Part shown: positions 1-5,630 of the stretch, in pieces
Numbering within the stretch: the stretch's first letter is position 1
How the letters are laid out: every line of letters starts with the position of its first letter
Source of the DNA: Burkholderiales bacterium
Lineage (GTDB): Bacteria; Pseudomonadota; Gammaproteobacteria; Burkholderiales; Burkholderiaceae_C
DNA length: 6,032 nucleotides
Direction: 5' to 3'
Assembly (NCBI GenBank): GCA_028869035.1
Contig: JAGWTL010000190.1
Coordinates: forward strand, 1 to 6,032
Notes under the pieces: model-generated
What the model was told of the DNA's origin: nothing
The model's database searches: none
The model's input: only the letters and a program-made list of their open reading frames with translations
Program-made: the position numbers and the translations under genes

Positions 1-2
1 CC

Positions 3-623
3 AAGAACATCCTGATCGGCTTTGCCCGCATGGACGGCCAGACCGTGGGCATCGTGGCCAACCAGCCCCTGGTGCTGGCGGGTTGCCTGGACATCAAGAG
101 CAGCATCAAGGCCGCGCGCTTCGTGCGTTTCTGCGACGCCTTCAACATCCCGGTCATCACATTCGTGGACGTGCCCGGTTTCATGCCCGGCACCAGCCAG
201 GAGTACGGCGGCATCATCAAACACGGCGCCAAGCTGCTCTATGCCTACGCCGAGTGTACGGTGCCCAAGATCACGGTCATCACGCGCAAGGCCTACGGCG
301 GCGCCTACGACGTGATGGCTTCCAAGCACCTGCGCGGCGATGTGAACTTCGCCTGGCCCAATGCCGAGATCGCCGTGATGGGCGCCAAGGGCGCGGTGGA
401 GATCATCTTCCGCGAGGACAAGGGCGACCCCGCCAAGCTCGCCGCCAAGGAAGCCGAGTACAAGGCCCGTTTCGCCAACCCCTTCGTGGCCGGCGCTCGC
501 GGCTATATCGACGACGTTATCCTGCCGCACGAGACGCGCAAGCGCATCTGCCGTTCGCTGGTCATGCTGAAAGACAAGAAGCTGGACAACCCGTGGCGCA
601 AGCACGGGAACATTCCGCTATAA
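3..623 (+). CDS. pccB: Propionyl-CoA carboxylase beta subunit, 3' part (5' end outside window)
   Basis: This is the C-terminal 206 residues of a carboxyltransferase subunit of the acyl-CoA carboxylase family, usually about 510 residues. The open frame runs in from the window edge, so the internal ATG at 30 is not the start. The protein moves the carboxyl group from carboxybiotin to propionyl-CoA, giving methylmalonyl-CoA, and works in the cytoplasm with PccA. Seen here are the family block FVDVPGFMPG, then the GGAYDVM loop (about 300-317) and the typical ending KHGNIPL. In Streptomyces coelicolor PccB the Gly-Ala of this loop helps form an oxyanion hole and the following Asp (Asp422) influences acyl-CoA choice. 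The equivalent Asp is codon 309-311, which favours propionyl-CoA over longer acyl-CoA. pccA follows 138 bp downstream. Other acyl-CoA carboxylases (methylcrotonyl, geranyl) are less likely given the Asp and the neighbours. Confidence 0.93.
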   Translation, partial: KNILIGFARMDGQTVGIVANQPLVLAGCLDIKSSIKAARFVRFCDAFNIPVITFVDVPGFMPGTSQEYGGIIKHGAKLLYAYAECTVPKITVITRKAYGGAYDVMASKHLRGDVNFAWPNAEIAVMGAKGAVEIIFREDKGDPAKLAAKEAEYKARFANPFVAGARGYIDDVILPHETRKRICRSLVMLKDKKLDNPWRKHGNIPL

Positions 624-741
624 CGAAATGACCTCGTGCCTGTGGCACCTCGATGACGCGGGCTCTGCCCGCATGACTTGCAGAGTCATGGCGCCTTCGG
701 CGCCGTCATTGAAGCCGCACAGCGGCGAAATCATTCCGTCA
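621..741. repeat. Symmetric multi-arm inverted-repeat element between pccB and pccA
   Basis: Almost the whole pccB-pccA gap is one nested palindrome whose paired bases sum to 1362 (axis at 681). There are five perfect hairpins: GTGCC-TGT-GGCAC (636-648), GCGGGC-TCT-GCCCGC (658-672), ATGACT-TGCAG-AGTCAT (673-689), GGCGCC-TTC-GGCGCC (690-704) and GCCGC-ACA-GCGGC (714-726). An inner stem, 650-657 with 705-712, closes the three central hairpins with no unpaired base at the junction. A weaker outer stem, about 623-635 with 727-739, has mismatches at 626/736, 632/730 and 633/729 and encloses everything. ATGAC occurs at 628, 653 and 673; GTCAT occurs at 685, 705 and 738, with the variant ATCAT at 730. 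The element overlaps the pccB stop codon and ends about 20 bp before pccA. No transposase or T-tract is present. I cannot assign it to a named repeat family; mRNA stabilisation, attenuation or a mobile palindromic repeat are all possible. Confidence 0.85.
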
Positions 742-752
742 TCGAATTAGAA

Positions 753-756
753 GAGG
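753..756 (+). promoter_or_regulatory. Ribosome binding site of pccA
   Basis: GAGG lies 5 bp before the ATG at 762. It decides the start: the frame stays open upstream to a TTG at 678, but that stretch lies inside the palindromic element, has no such site, and codes for residues unlike the start of biotin carboxylases. The conserved MFKKILIANRGEIA begins exactly at 762. Confidence 0.75.
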
Positions 757-761
757 CAAAT

Positions 762-2810
762 ATGTTCAAAAAGATCCTGATCGCCAACCGCGGAGAGATC
801 GCCTGCCGTGTCATTGCGACGGCGAAGAAGATGGGCATCGCCACCGTGGCGGTGTATTCCGAAGCTGACCGCGACGCCCACCACGTGCTGCTGGCCGATG
901 AGTCCGTGCTGCTGGGCCCGGCGCCGAGTCGCGAGTCCTATCTGGTGGCCGACAAGATCATTGCCGCCGCCAAACAGACCGGCGCCCAGGCCATCCACCC
1001 CGGCTACGGTTTCCTGTCCGAGAACGAGGACTTCGCCAAGCGCGTGGAGGAGGAGGGGTTGGTCTTCATCGGCCCCAAGCACTATTCCATCGCCGCCATG
1101 GGCGACAAGATCGCCTCCAAGAAGCTGGCCGGCGAGGCCAGGGTCAACTGCATCCCGGGCTGGAACGAGGCCATCGAATCGGCCGAGCGCGCCGTGGAGA
1201 TCGCCAAGGGCGTCGGCTACCCGGTGATGATCAAGGCCTCGGCCGGCGGTGGCGGCAAGGGCCTGCGCGTGGCCTTCAGCGACAAGGAGGCGCTGGAAGG
1301 CTTCACCAGCTGCCGCAACGAGGCACGCAACAGCTTTGGCGACGACCGCGTTTTCATCGAGAAGTTCGTCGAGGAGCCGCGCCACATCGAGATCCAGGTG
1401 CTGGGAGACAGCCACGGCAATGTGATCTACCTGAACGAGCGCGAATGCTCGATCCAGCGCCGGCACCAGAAGGTGATCGAGGAGGCGCCGTCGCCCTTCA
1501 TCAGCGACGCCACGCGCAAGGCCATGGGCGAGCAGGCCGTGGCCCTGGCCAAGGCCGTGAAATACCAGAGCGCGGGCACGGTGGAGTTTGTGGTCGGCAA
1601 GGACCAGAGCTTCTACTTCCTGGAGATGAACACCCGCCTGCAGGTGGAGCATCCGGTGACCGAGTGCATTACGGGCCTGGACCTGGTGGAGCTGATGATC
1701 CGCGTGGCTGCCGGCGAAAAGCTGCCGCTCGCGCAGGCCGATGTGAAGCGCAAGGGCTGGGCCATCGAGTGCCGCATCAACGCCGAGGACCCCTTCCGCA
1801 ACTTCCTGCCGTCCACCGGCCGACTGGTGCGTTTCACGCCGCCGGTGCAGAGCATGTGGCAGTCCGACACCCAGCATCTGCAGGGTGTGCGGGTCGATAC
1901 CGGTGTGCAGGACGGCGGCGAGATCCCCATGTACTACGACTCGATGATCGCCAAGCTCATTGTGCACGGCACGGACCGCCTGGATGCGATTGCCAAGATG
2001 CGCGAGGCGCTCAACGGCTTCGTGATTCGTGGCATCAGCTCCAACATTCCTTTCCAGGCGGCGCTGCTGGCGCACCCGAAGTTTGTGGCGGGTGACTTCA
2101 ACACCGGTTTCATTGCCGAGCATTACGGCAAGGGTTTTTCGTCCGAGGACGTGCCGCACGCCGATCCGAACTTTCTCGTCGCGCTGGCCGCCTTCGTGCG
2201 CCGCAAGTCGCGCGAGCGCACGACCACCATCTCCGGTCAGTTGCCGGGTTATTCGGTGGATGCCGGCAAGGACTATGTGGTCATCACGCTGGGCGCCGAT
2301 GGCCAGCATGTGCATACCCCGGTGCACGTCGATGAGTTCGTGGGCGAAACCGGCAAGGCCCGGGTGCGTGTCAACGGTCGCAATTACGAGATCTGCAGCA
2401 CCTCGCGCCTCAACGACATCATCATCGCCGGGACCGTCGGCGGTCGGCCCTTCACCACGCAGGTGGAGCGCGGCACGGCCAGGAACCCGCTGGCCCTGAA
2501 GCTGCAGCACAACGGCACGCTCATCGAGGCGCTGGTGATCTCGCCGCGCATGGCCGAACTGCACCGCCTCATGCCCCACAAGGCGCCGCCGGATATGAGC
2601 CGTTACGTGCTCTCGCCCATGCCAGGCCTGCTGGTGGACGTGGCGGTGCAGCCCGGCCAGAAGGTGCAGGCTGGCGAGCGTGTGGCCGTGATCGAGGCCA
2701 TGAAGATGGAGAACGTGCTGTTTGCCGTGGCCGATGGCGTGGTGGGCAAGGTGCTGGCGTCCAAGGGCGAGAGCCTGACGGTGGACCAGCCGATCATCGA
2801 ATTTGCATGA
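762..2810 (+). CDS. pccA: Propionyl-CoA carboxylase alpha subunit (biotin carboxylase plus biotin carrier)
   Basis: A 682-residue subunit that carboxylates its own biotin using ATP and bicarbonate, then offers it to PccB. The biotin carboxylase domain fills about residues 1-445. It starts with KKILIANRGEIA, has the ATP-grasp glycine loop GGGGKG at 162-167, RRHQK at 233-237 (His235 and Lys237), EMNTRLQVEH with Glu288, Asn290 and Arg292, and Arg338 in ECRINAED. The last positions match the Escherichia coli AccC catalytic numbering. A linker or BT-type domain that should contact PccB follows (about 480-600), then the biotin carrier domain (about 616-682) with EAMKMEN. The biotinylated lysine is residue 648 (codon 2703-2705), 34 residues before the end as usual for the family. 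Length and residues all look intact. The stop TGA overlaps an ATG at 2807, and the VOC gene follows at once, implying one transcript. 3-Methylcrotonyl-CoA carboxylase alpha is the main alternative; the PccB neighbour argues against it. Confidence 0.94.
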   Translation: MFKKILIANRGEIACRVIATAKKMGIATVAVYSEADRDAHHVLLADESVLLGPAPSRESYLVADKIIAAAKQTGAQAIHPGYGFLSENEDFAKRVEEEGLVFIGPKHYSIAAMGDKIASKKLAGEARVNCIPGWNEAIESAERAVEIAKGVGYPVMIKASAGGGGKGLRVAFSDKEALEGFTSCRNEARNSFGDDRVFIEKFVEEPRHIEIQVLGDSHGNVIYLNERECSIQRRHQKVIEEAPSPFISDATRKAMGEQAVALAKAVKYQSAGTVEFVVGKDQSFYFLEMNTRLQVEHPVTECITGLDLVELMIRVAAGEKLPLAQADVKRKGWAIECRINAEDPFRNFLPSTGRLVRFTPPVQSMWQSDTQHLQGVRVDTGVQDGGEIPMYYDSMIAKLIVHGTDRLDAIAKMREALNGFVIRGISSNIPFQAALLAHPKFVAGDFNTGFIAEHYGKGFSSEDVPHADPNFLVALAAFVRRKSRERTTTISGQLPGYSVDAGKDYVVITLGADGQHVHTPVHVDEFVGETGKARVRVNGRNYEICSTSRLNDIIIAGTVGGRPFTTQVERGTARNPLALKLQHNGTLIEALVISPRMAELHRLMPHKAPPDMSRYVLSPMPGLLVDVAVQPGQKVQAGERVAVIEAMKMENVLFAVADGVVGKVLASKGESLTVDQPIIEFA

Positions 2811-2815
2811 ACGCC

Positions 2816-2824
2816 AAGGTGGAG
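2816..2824 (+). promoter_or_regulatory. Ribosome binding site of the VOC gene, supporting the start at 2831
   Basis: AAGGTGGAG, with its GGAG ending 6 bp before the ATG at 2831, is a good site. The earlier in-frame ATG at 2807, which overlaps the pccA stop as ATGA, has no comparable purine-rich sequence in front of it. Translational coupling at 2807 cannot be excluded. Confidence 0.6.
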
Positions 2825-2830
2825 TTCCAG

Positions 2831-3322
2831 ATGAGTCAAGTGCGCCCCCTTCGACAAGCTCAGGACAGGCCTTTCAAGGTGCTGGGGATCCAGCAGATCG
2901 CCATCGGCGGGCCTGACAAGACCCGTTTGAAAAAGCTCTGGGTCGAGATGCTGGGCTTGCAAGTCACCGGCACATTCAAGAGTGAACGTGAGAACGTGGA
3001 CGAGGACATCTGTGCCATGGGCTCCGGGACTTACAAGGTCGAGGTCGACCTGATGCAGCCGCTCGATCCCGAGAGGAAGCCGGCTGTGCACACCACACCG
3101 CTCAATCACGTGGGCCTGTGGATCGACGACCTGCCCAAGGCTGTGGCATGGCTGAGCGCACAAGGCGTGCGATTTGCGCCCGGCGGAATACGCAAGGGTG
3201 CGGCCGGTTACGACATCTGTTTCCTGCACCCGAAGTCGAACGAGGAGTTCCCGATTGCCGGCGAGGGTGTTCTGATCGAGCTGGTGCAGGCGCCGCCCGA
3301 GGTGGTGGCCGCGCTTTCTTGA
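2831..3322 (+). CDS. VOC-superfamily protein, probable methylmalonyl-CoA epimerase
   Basis: A 163-residue protein from the ATG at 2831 (171 from the alternative ATG at 2807). It shows two vicinal-oxygen-chelate halves. The first begins FKVLGIQQIAIGG and includes LWVEMLGLQV; the second begins LNHVGLWIDDL and ends FLHPKSNEEFP then GVLIELVQ, the pattern of methylmalonyl-CoA epimerases and close glyoxalase relatives. Probable metal ligands are His93 and Glu150. The position that is His in most epimerases is Gln22 here; human glyoxalase I also uses Gln at its first ligand, so metal binding remains plausible. Sitting directly behind pccBA, it would interconvert the methylmalonyl-CoA epimers before the cobalamin mutase. 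Residues 4-14 are encoded by a dispersed-type repeat (2847-2869) and are probably not conserved. Alternatives are a lactoylglutathione lyase-like or an uncharacterised VOC enzyme. The fold is clear; the epimerase role rests largely on context. Confidence 0.8.
   Translation: MSQVRPLRQAQDRPFKVLGIQQIAIGGPDKTRLKKLWVEMLGLQVTGTFKSERENVDEDICAMGSGTYKVEVDLMQPLDPERKPAVHTTPLNHVGLWIDDLPKAVAWLSAQGVRFAPGGIRKGAAGYDICFLHPKSNEEFPIAGEGVLIELVQAPPEVVAALS
2847..2869. repeat. Short dispersed-type repeat inside the VOC gene start
   Basis: The core TTCGACAAGCTCAGGACAG (2850-2868) with its CCC and G flanks matches, from memory, a short intergenic repeat scattered through many proteobacterial genomes, usually next to CCC and often ending in GGGCGAACGG. 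Its opposite strand translates to the familiar LSLSKG signature; the coding strand here gives PLRQAQDRP. It keeps the reading frame of the VOC gene and sits just before the first conserved residues (FKVLGIQQ). Only one copy is in this window, so repeat status is recognition, not something shown here. Confidence 0.6.
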
Positions 3323-3453
3323 TAGGGGCAAACCCCGTAAGGTCCTTGTAGGACGTCTCCCTATACTGAGCCGGGTAGTGGGCGCTTCAGTTCGGACCGA
3401 TGGGGTCGATCTTGAATTGTGATCAGACCCAACCTACTTGATCGGGATCCGTC
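3323..3453 (+). promoter_or_regulatory. Structured leader and probable promoter region of the chemotaxis gene
   Basis: This 131-bp gap holds no gene. It contains several possible hairpins: GGGG-CAAA-CCCC at 3325-3336, right behind the VOC stop; TTGTAGG-type stem 3347-3352 with 3360-3365 (one G-T pair, 7-base loop); CTGAGC 3366-3371 with GCTTCAG 3384-3390 (one bulge); and GGGTC 3403-3407 with GACCC 3426-3430, reinforced by ATC/GAT inside. A TATACT at 3362-3367 resembles a -10 box, but no good -35 lies 16-18 bp before it, and no flagellar sigma-28 promoter is apparent. GGGA at 3444-3447, 6 bp before the ATG, is a modest ribosome site. The first hairpin has no T-tract, so it is not a normal terminator. 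Confidence 0.4.
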
Positions 3454-4941
3454 ATGGGCATCATCCAACAGATTTTTGAACCCGGCGCATGGCTCATGCG
3501 CCGCCTGTCCCTGGCTGGCAAGCTGATCCTGCTGATCGTGGTCATGCTGCTGGCCTACGTTGCGATGGAGTGGGTCGGCCTCGTCACTGGCGTCTGCGCC
3601 TTGGGGGTCCTGATCTACCTGATGCTGGCCTTCTACTTCAGTTTCATGGCCGATCTGCGCCGGGTCATGCATTTCATGGAGCAGACGGCGCAGGGCAATC
3701 TGCGCGAGAAGGCCGAGATCCGCGGGAGCGATGAGCTCGGGGCCATGGCCCAGGCCATGCAGCGCATGGTGGCCAGTCTGTCCGGCATGGTGGCCAGCAT
3801 ACGCAGCAACTCGGCCCTGGTGGCCCATGCCGGCCAGAGCCTGGCCGCCGGCAACCGCGAACTGTCGGACCGCACCGAGCAGCAGGCCGCCAATCTGGAG
3901 CAGACTTCGGCCAGCGTGCAGGAGCTCTCCAGCACGGTGCAGGACAACGCGCGCACCATGCAGCAGGCCAGCATCCAGGCCGGCCAGGTGCGCGGCGTGG
4001 CCGACCAGGGCGCCCAGGGCATGGCGCAGGCCGTGCAGTCGGTCGAGGCGGTGCAGGGCAGCGCGCAACGCATGAACGAGATCATCGGGGTGATCGACAG
4101 TCTGGCTTTCCAGACCAACATCCTGGCGCTCAACGCCGCCGTGGAGGCTGCGCGTGCCGGCGAGGCCGGGCGTGGTTTTGCCGTGGTGGCAGTCGAGGTG
4201 CGCACCCTGGCGCAGCGCAGCGCCGAATCGGCCAAGGAGATCCGACAGCTCATCGGCGCCTCGTCCAGCCAGGTGGCGACCAGCGTGGAGCAGATCCACA
4301 CGGCCGGCAGCAGCATCGGCGAAATCGTCACGGGGATCCGCGGTGTGGCCGAGAGCATGTCCAGCATCACGGTGTCCAGCGCCGAGCAGAGCAACTCGCT
4401 CAGCGAGATCACGGCCGCCATCCGCCAGCTCGACGAGATCACCCAGCGCAATGCGGCCATGGTGGAGCATGCCGTCGAACAGGCTGAAAAACTGGAACAG
4501 CGGGCCTCCACGCTGGCGCAGGCGGTGGAGGCTTTCCGTCTGCAGCAGGGCACGGCCGACGAGGCCCTGGCCCTGGTGCGGCGCGCGATTGTTTTCCGCC
4601 AGCAGACCACGCGCGAGGGTTTTGTGCGCGGGCTGACCGAGAAGCGGCAGGGCTTCCACGACCGCGACATGTACGTCTTTGCGCTGGACCGTGCCGGTCA
4701 CTATATGGCCTTCGGCGGCAACCCGGCCAAGGTGGGCACGCGGGTGCAGGACATCCCGGGCATCGACGGCCAGGGTCTGCTGGAGGCCATCGTGGCGCAG
4801 GCCGAGCACGAGCCCGGCTGGGTGGAGTACGACATCACCAACCCGGCCACCGGTGCGGTGCAGACCAAGATGTCCTATGTGCAGCAGATCGACGATCTGT
4901 ACGTCGGCTGCGGCGTTTACAAGAACCTCGTGGCGGCTTGA
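3454..4941 (+). CDS. Methyl-accepting chemotaxis protein with C-terminal Cache-like domain
   Basis: A 495-residue chemoreceptor that should control the CheA kinase through CheW from the inner membrane. After a short basic start come two hydrophobic helices, about residues 24-38 and 41-62, separated by only a couple of polar residues (Glu39-Trp40), so there is no periplasmic sensor domain. A HAMP-like linker follows (about 63-118), then the coiled-coil signalling domain (about 119-360). Its hairpin tip is at 210-237, including AFQTNILALNAAVEAARAGE, which is near-canonical. From about 370 to 492 the sequence matches the single-Cache type 2 pattern: DMYVFALDRAG (405-415), a GGNPAKVGT loop, GWVEYDI, then MSYVQQ and YVGCGVYK (473-490). 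In most receptors this domain is periplasmic and N-terminal; here it is C-terminal and predicted cytoplasmic. No CheR/CheB tether pentapeptide is present (the end is NLVAA). The gene is alone on its strand after the leader. Its ligand is unknown. Confidence 0.93.
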   Translation: MGIIQQIFEPGAWLMRRLSLAGKLILLIVVMLLAYVAMEWVGLVTGVCALGVLIYLMLAFYFSFMADLRRVMHFMEQTAQGNLREKAEIRGSDELGAMAQAMQRMVASLSGMVASIRSNSALVAHAGQSLAAGNRELSDRTEQQAANLEQTSASVQELSSTVQDNARTMQQASIQAGQVRGVADQGAQGMAQAVQSVEAVQGSAQRMNEIIGVIDSLAFQTNILALNAAVEAARAGEAGRGFAVVAVEVRTLAQRSAESAKEIRQLIGASSSQVATSVEQIHTAGSSIGEIVTGIRGVAESMSSITVSSAEQSNSLSEITAAIRQLDEITQRNAAMVEHAVEQAEKLEQRASTLAQAVEAFRLQQGTADEALALVRRAIVFRQQTTREGFVRGLTEKRQGFHDRDMYVFALDRAGHYMAFGGNPAKVGTRVQDIPGIDGQGLLEAIVAQAEHEPGWVEYDITNPATGAVQTKMSYVQQIDDLYVGCGVYKNLVAA

Positions 4942-5607
4942 TCAGGCCTGGCCGCCGCCTTCGCGGCGGGCCCGGGCGCGTGCCAGCGCGGCTTCGATCA
5001 CGGCGCGTTTCCTGTCCAGCACGGCGGGGTCGGTGTGCAGCGAGTGCGCGGGCAGGTTGGCCAGCTTGGCCTGGGCTTTTTCTTCGAGGCGGACTTCGTT
5101 TTCCTGTTTTTCGCGTTGCAGGCGCAGCACGTGGAAGGTGTAGCGCCGGCGCGCGGTGTCGGCCTGCGGCTGCGACCAGGCGGCCCAGCCGCTGCGCTCG
5201 CCGCTGACGTTCTCCATCTCGATGCAGTCCACCGGGCAGACCGGGATGCACAGTTCGCAGCCGGTGCAGTGCGGTGCTATCACGGTGTGCATGCGCTTGT
5301 TGCCGCCCAGGATGGCGTCGGTGGGGCAGACCTTGAGGCACAGCGTGCAGCCTATGCACCAGTCCTCGTCGATCACGGCCACGGTCATCGGGCCTTCCAG
5401 GCCGAACGTGGGGTTCAGCGGCTGCACTGGCTGGCCTGTCAGGCGGGCCAGCCGGGCCACGCCTTCAGCGCCGCCGGGCGGGCATTGGTTGATAGAAGCC
5501 TCACCCGCCGCGATGGCCTGCGCATAAGCTGCACAGTCCGGGTAGCCACAGCGCGTGCACTGGGTCTGGGGCAGGGCGGCGAGGATCTGGGCAGCGGTGG
5601 CGGGCAT
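4942..5607 (-). CDS. rnfB: RnfB/RsxB-like ferredoxin-type electron transport protein
   Basis: A 221-residue iron-sulfur protein. The N-terminal 4Fe-4S module has Cys17, Cys20, Cys25 and Cys42 (CTRCGYPDC then INQCPPGG), the RnfB-type four-Cys domain. Two ferredoxin-type clusters follow: Cys84, 87, 90, 94 (CIGCTLCLKVCP) and Cys114, 117, 120, 124 (CTGCELCIPVCP), with a spare Cys128. In Rnf/Rsx complexes RnfB passes electrons at the membrane, but here the usual N-terminal membrane helix is missing: the first cluster begins 17 residues from the start, so the protein looks soluble. The last 80 or so residues are charged and Arg/Lys/Glu-rich, likely helical. No other rnf gene is visible. The ATG at 5605-5607 has only a weak upstream ribosome site. 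It lies 23 bp behind phaZ on the same strand, suggesting co-transcription. Its partner is unknown; it could be a stand-alone ferredoxin. Confidence 0.9.
   Translation of the reverse strand: MPATAAQILAALPQTQCTRCGYPDCAAYAQAIAAGEASINQCPPGGAEGVARLARLTGQPVQPLNPTFGLEGPMTVAVIDEDWCIGCTLCLKVCPTDAILGGNKRMHTVIAPHCTGCELCIPVCPVDCIEMENVSGERSGWAAWSQPQADTARRRYTFHVLRLQREKQENEVRLEEKAQAKLANLPAHSLHTDPAVLDRKRAVIEAALARARARREGGGQA
4952..4969. repeat. GC-rich perfect hairpin at the converging gene ends
   Basis: CCGCCGC-CTTC-GCGGCGG is a 7-bp perfect stem with a 4-base loop, inside the last codons of the rnfB-like gene and about 10 bp past the chemotaxis stop codon. Neither side carries a T-tract, so it is not a standard intrinsic terminator, though it could slow polymerase or protect the 3' end of the chemotaxis mRNA. 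It may merely reflect Arg/Gly codons. Confidence 0.35.
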
Positions 5608-5609
5608 GC

Positions 5610-5622
5610 CCGGATTATCCGG
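5610..5622. promoter_or_regulatory. Perfect palindrome in the phaZ-rnfB gap
   Basis: CCGGATTATCCGG is a 6-bp inverted repeat around one central base (5616). It occupies most of the 23-bp gap between the phaZ stop and the rnfB-like start, 2 bp before that ATG on the minus strand. As RNA it would cover the region where a ribosome site should be; as DNA it could be a small operator. The function is not established. Confidence 0.4.
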
Positions 5623-5630
5623 CCCGGGAG

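Noticed and set aside
621..741. CRISPR array or tRNA gene
   Set aside because: The ATGAC units are too short and irregular for CRISPR repeats, and there is no tRNA consensus (no T-loop or anticodon arm pattern) despite the cloverleaf-like shape.
678..761. Longer pccA starting at a TTG at 678
   Set aside because: The extra 28 residues are encoded by the palindromic element, do not resemble biotin carboxylase starts, and a ribosome site plus the conserved start lie at 762.
747..2579. Long open frame antisense to pccA (about 610 codons)
   Set aside because: The composition is that of a GC-rich shadow frame, rich in His, Arg, Ala and Leu, with no recognisable domain; pccA is unambiguous on the plus strand.
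3323..3370. Cyclic-di-GMP (GEMM-I) riboswitch, suggested by GGGGCAAACC
   Set aside because: The GGCAAACC resemblance is not followed by the GAAA-capped stem or the GACGCAAAGCC block needed for that class.
3361..4809. Long open frame antisense to the chemoreceptor gene (about 480 codons)
   Set aside because: It is a shadow of the chemoreceptor reading frame, His/Leu/Gly-rich without any motif, and runs into the leader.
4952..4969. Intrinsic transcription terminator
   Set aside because: The hairpin is strong but neither strand has a T-run after it, and it lies in coding sequence.
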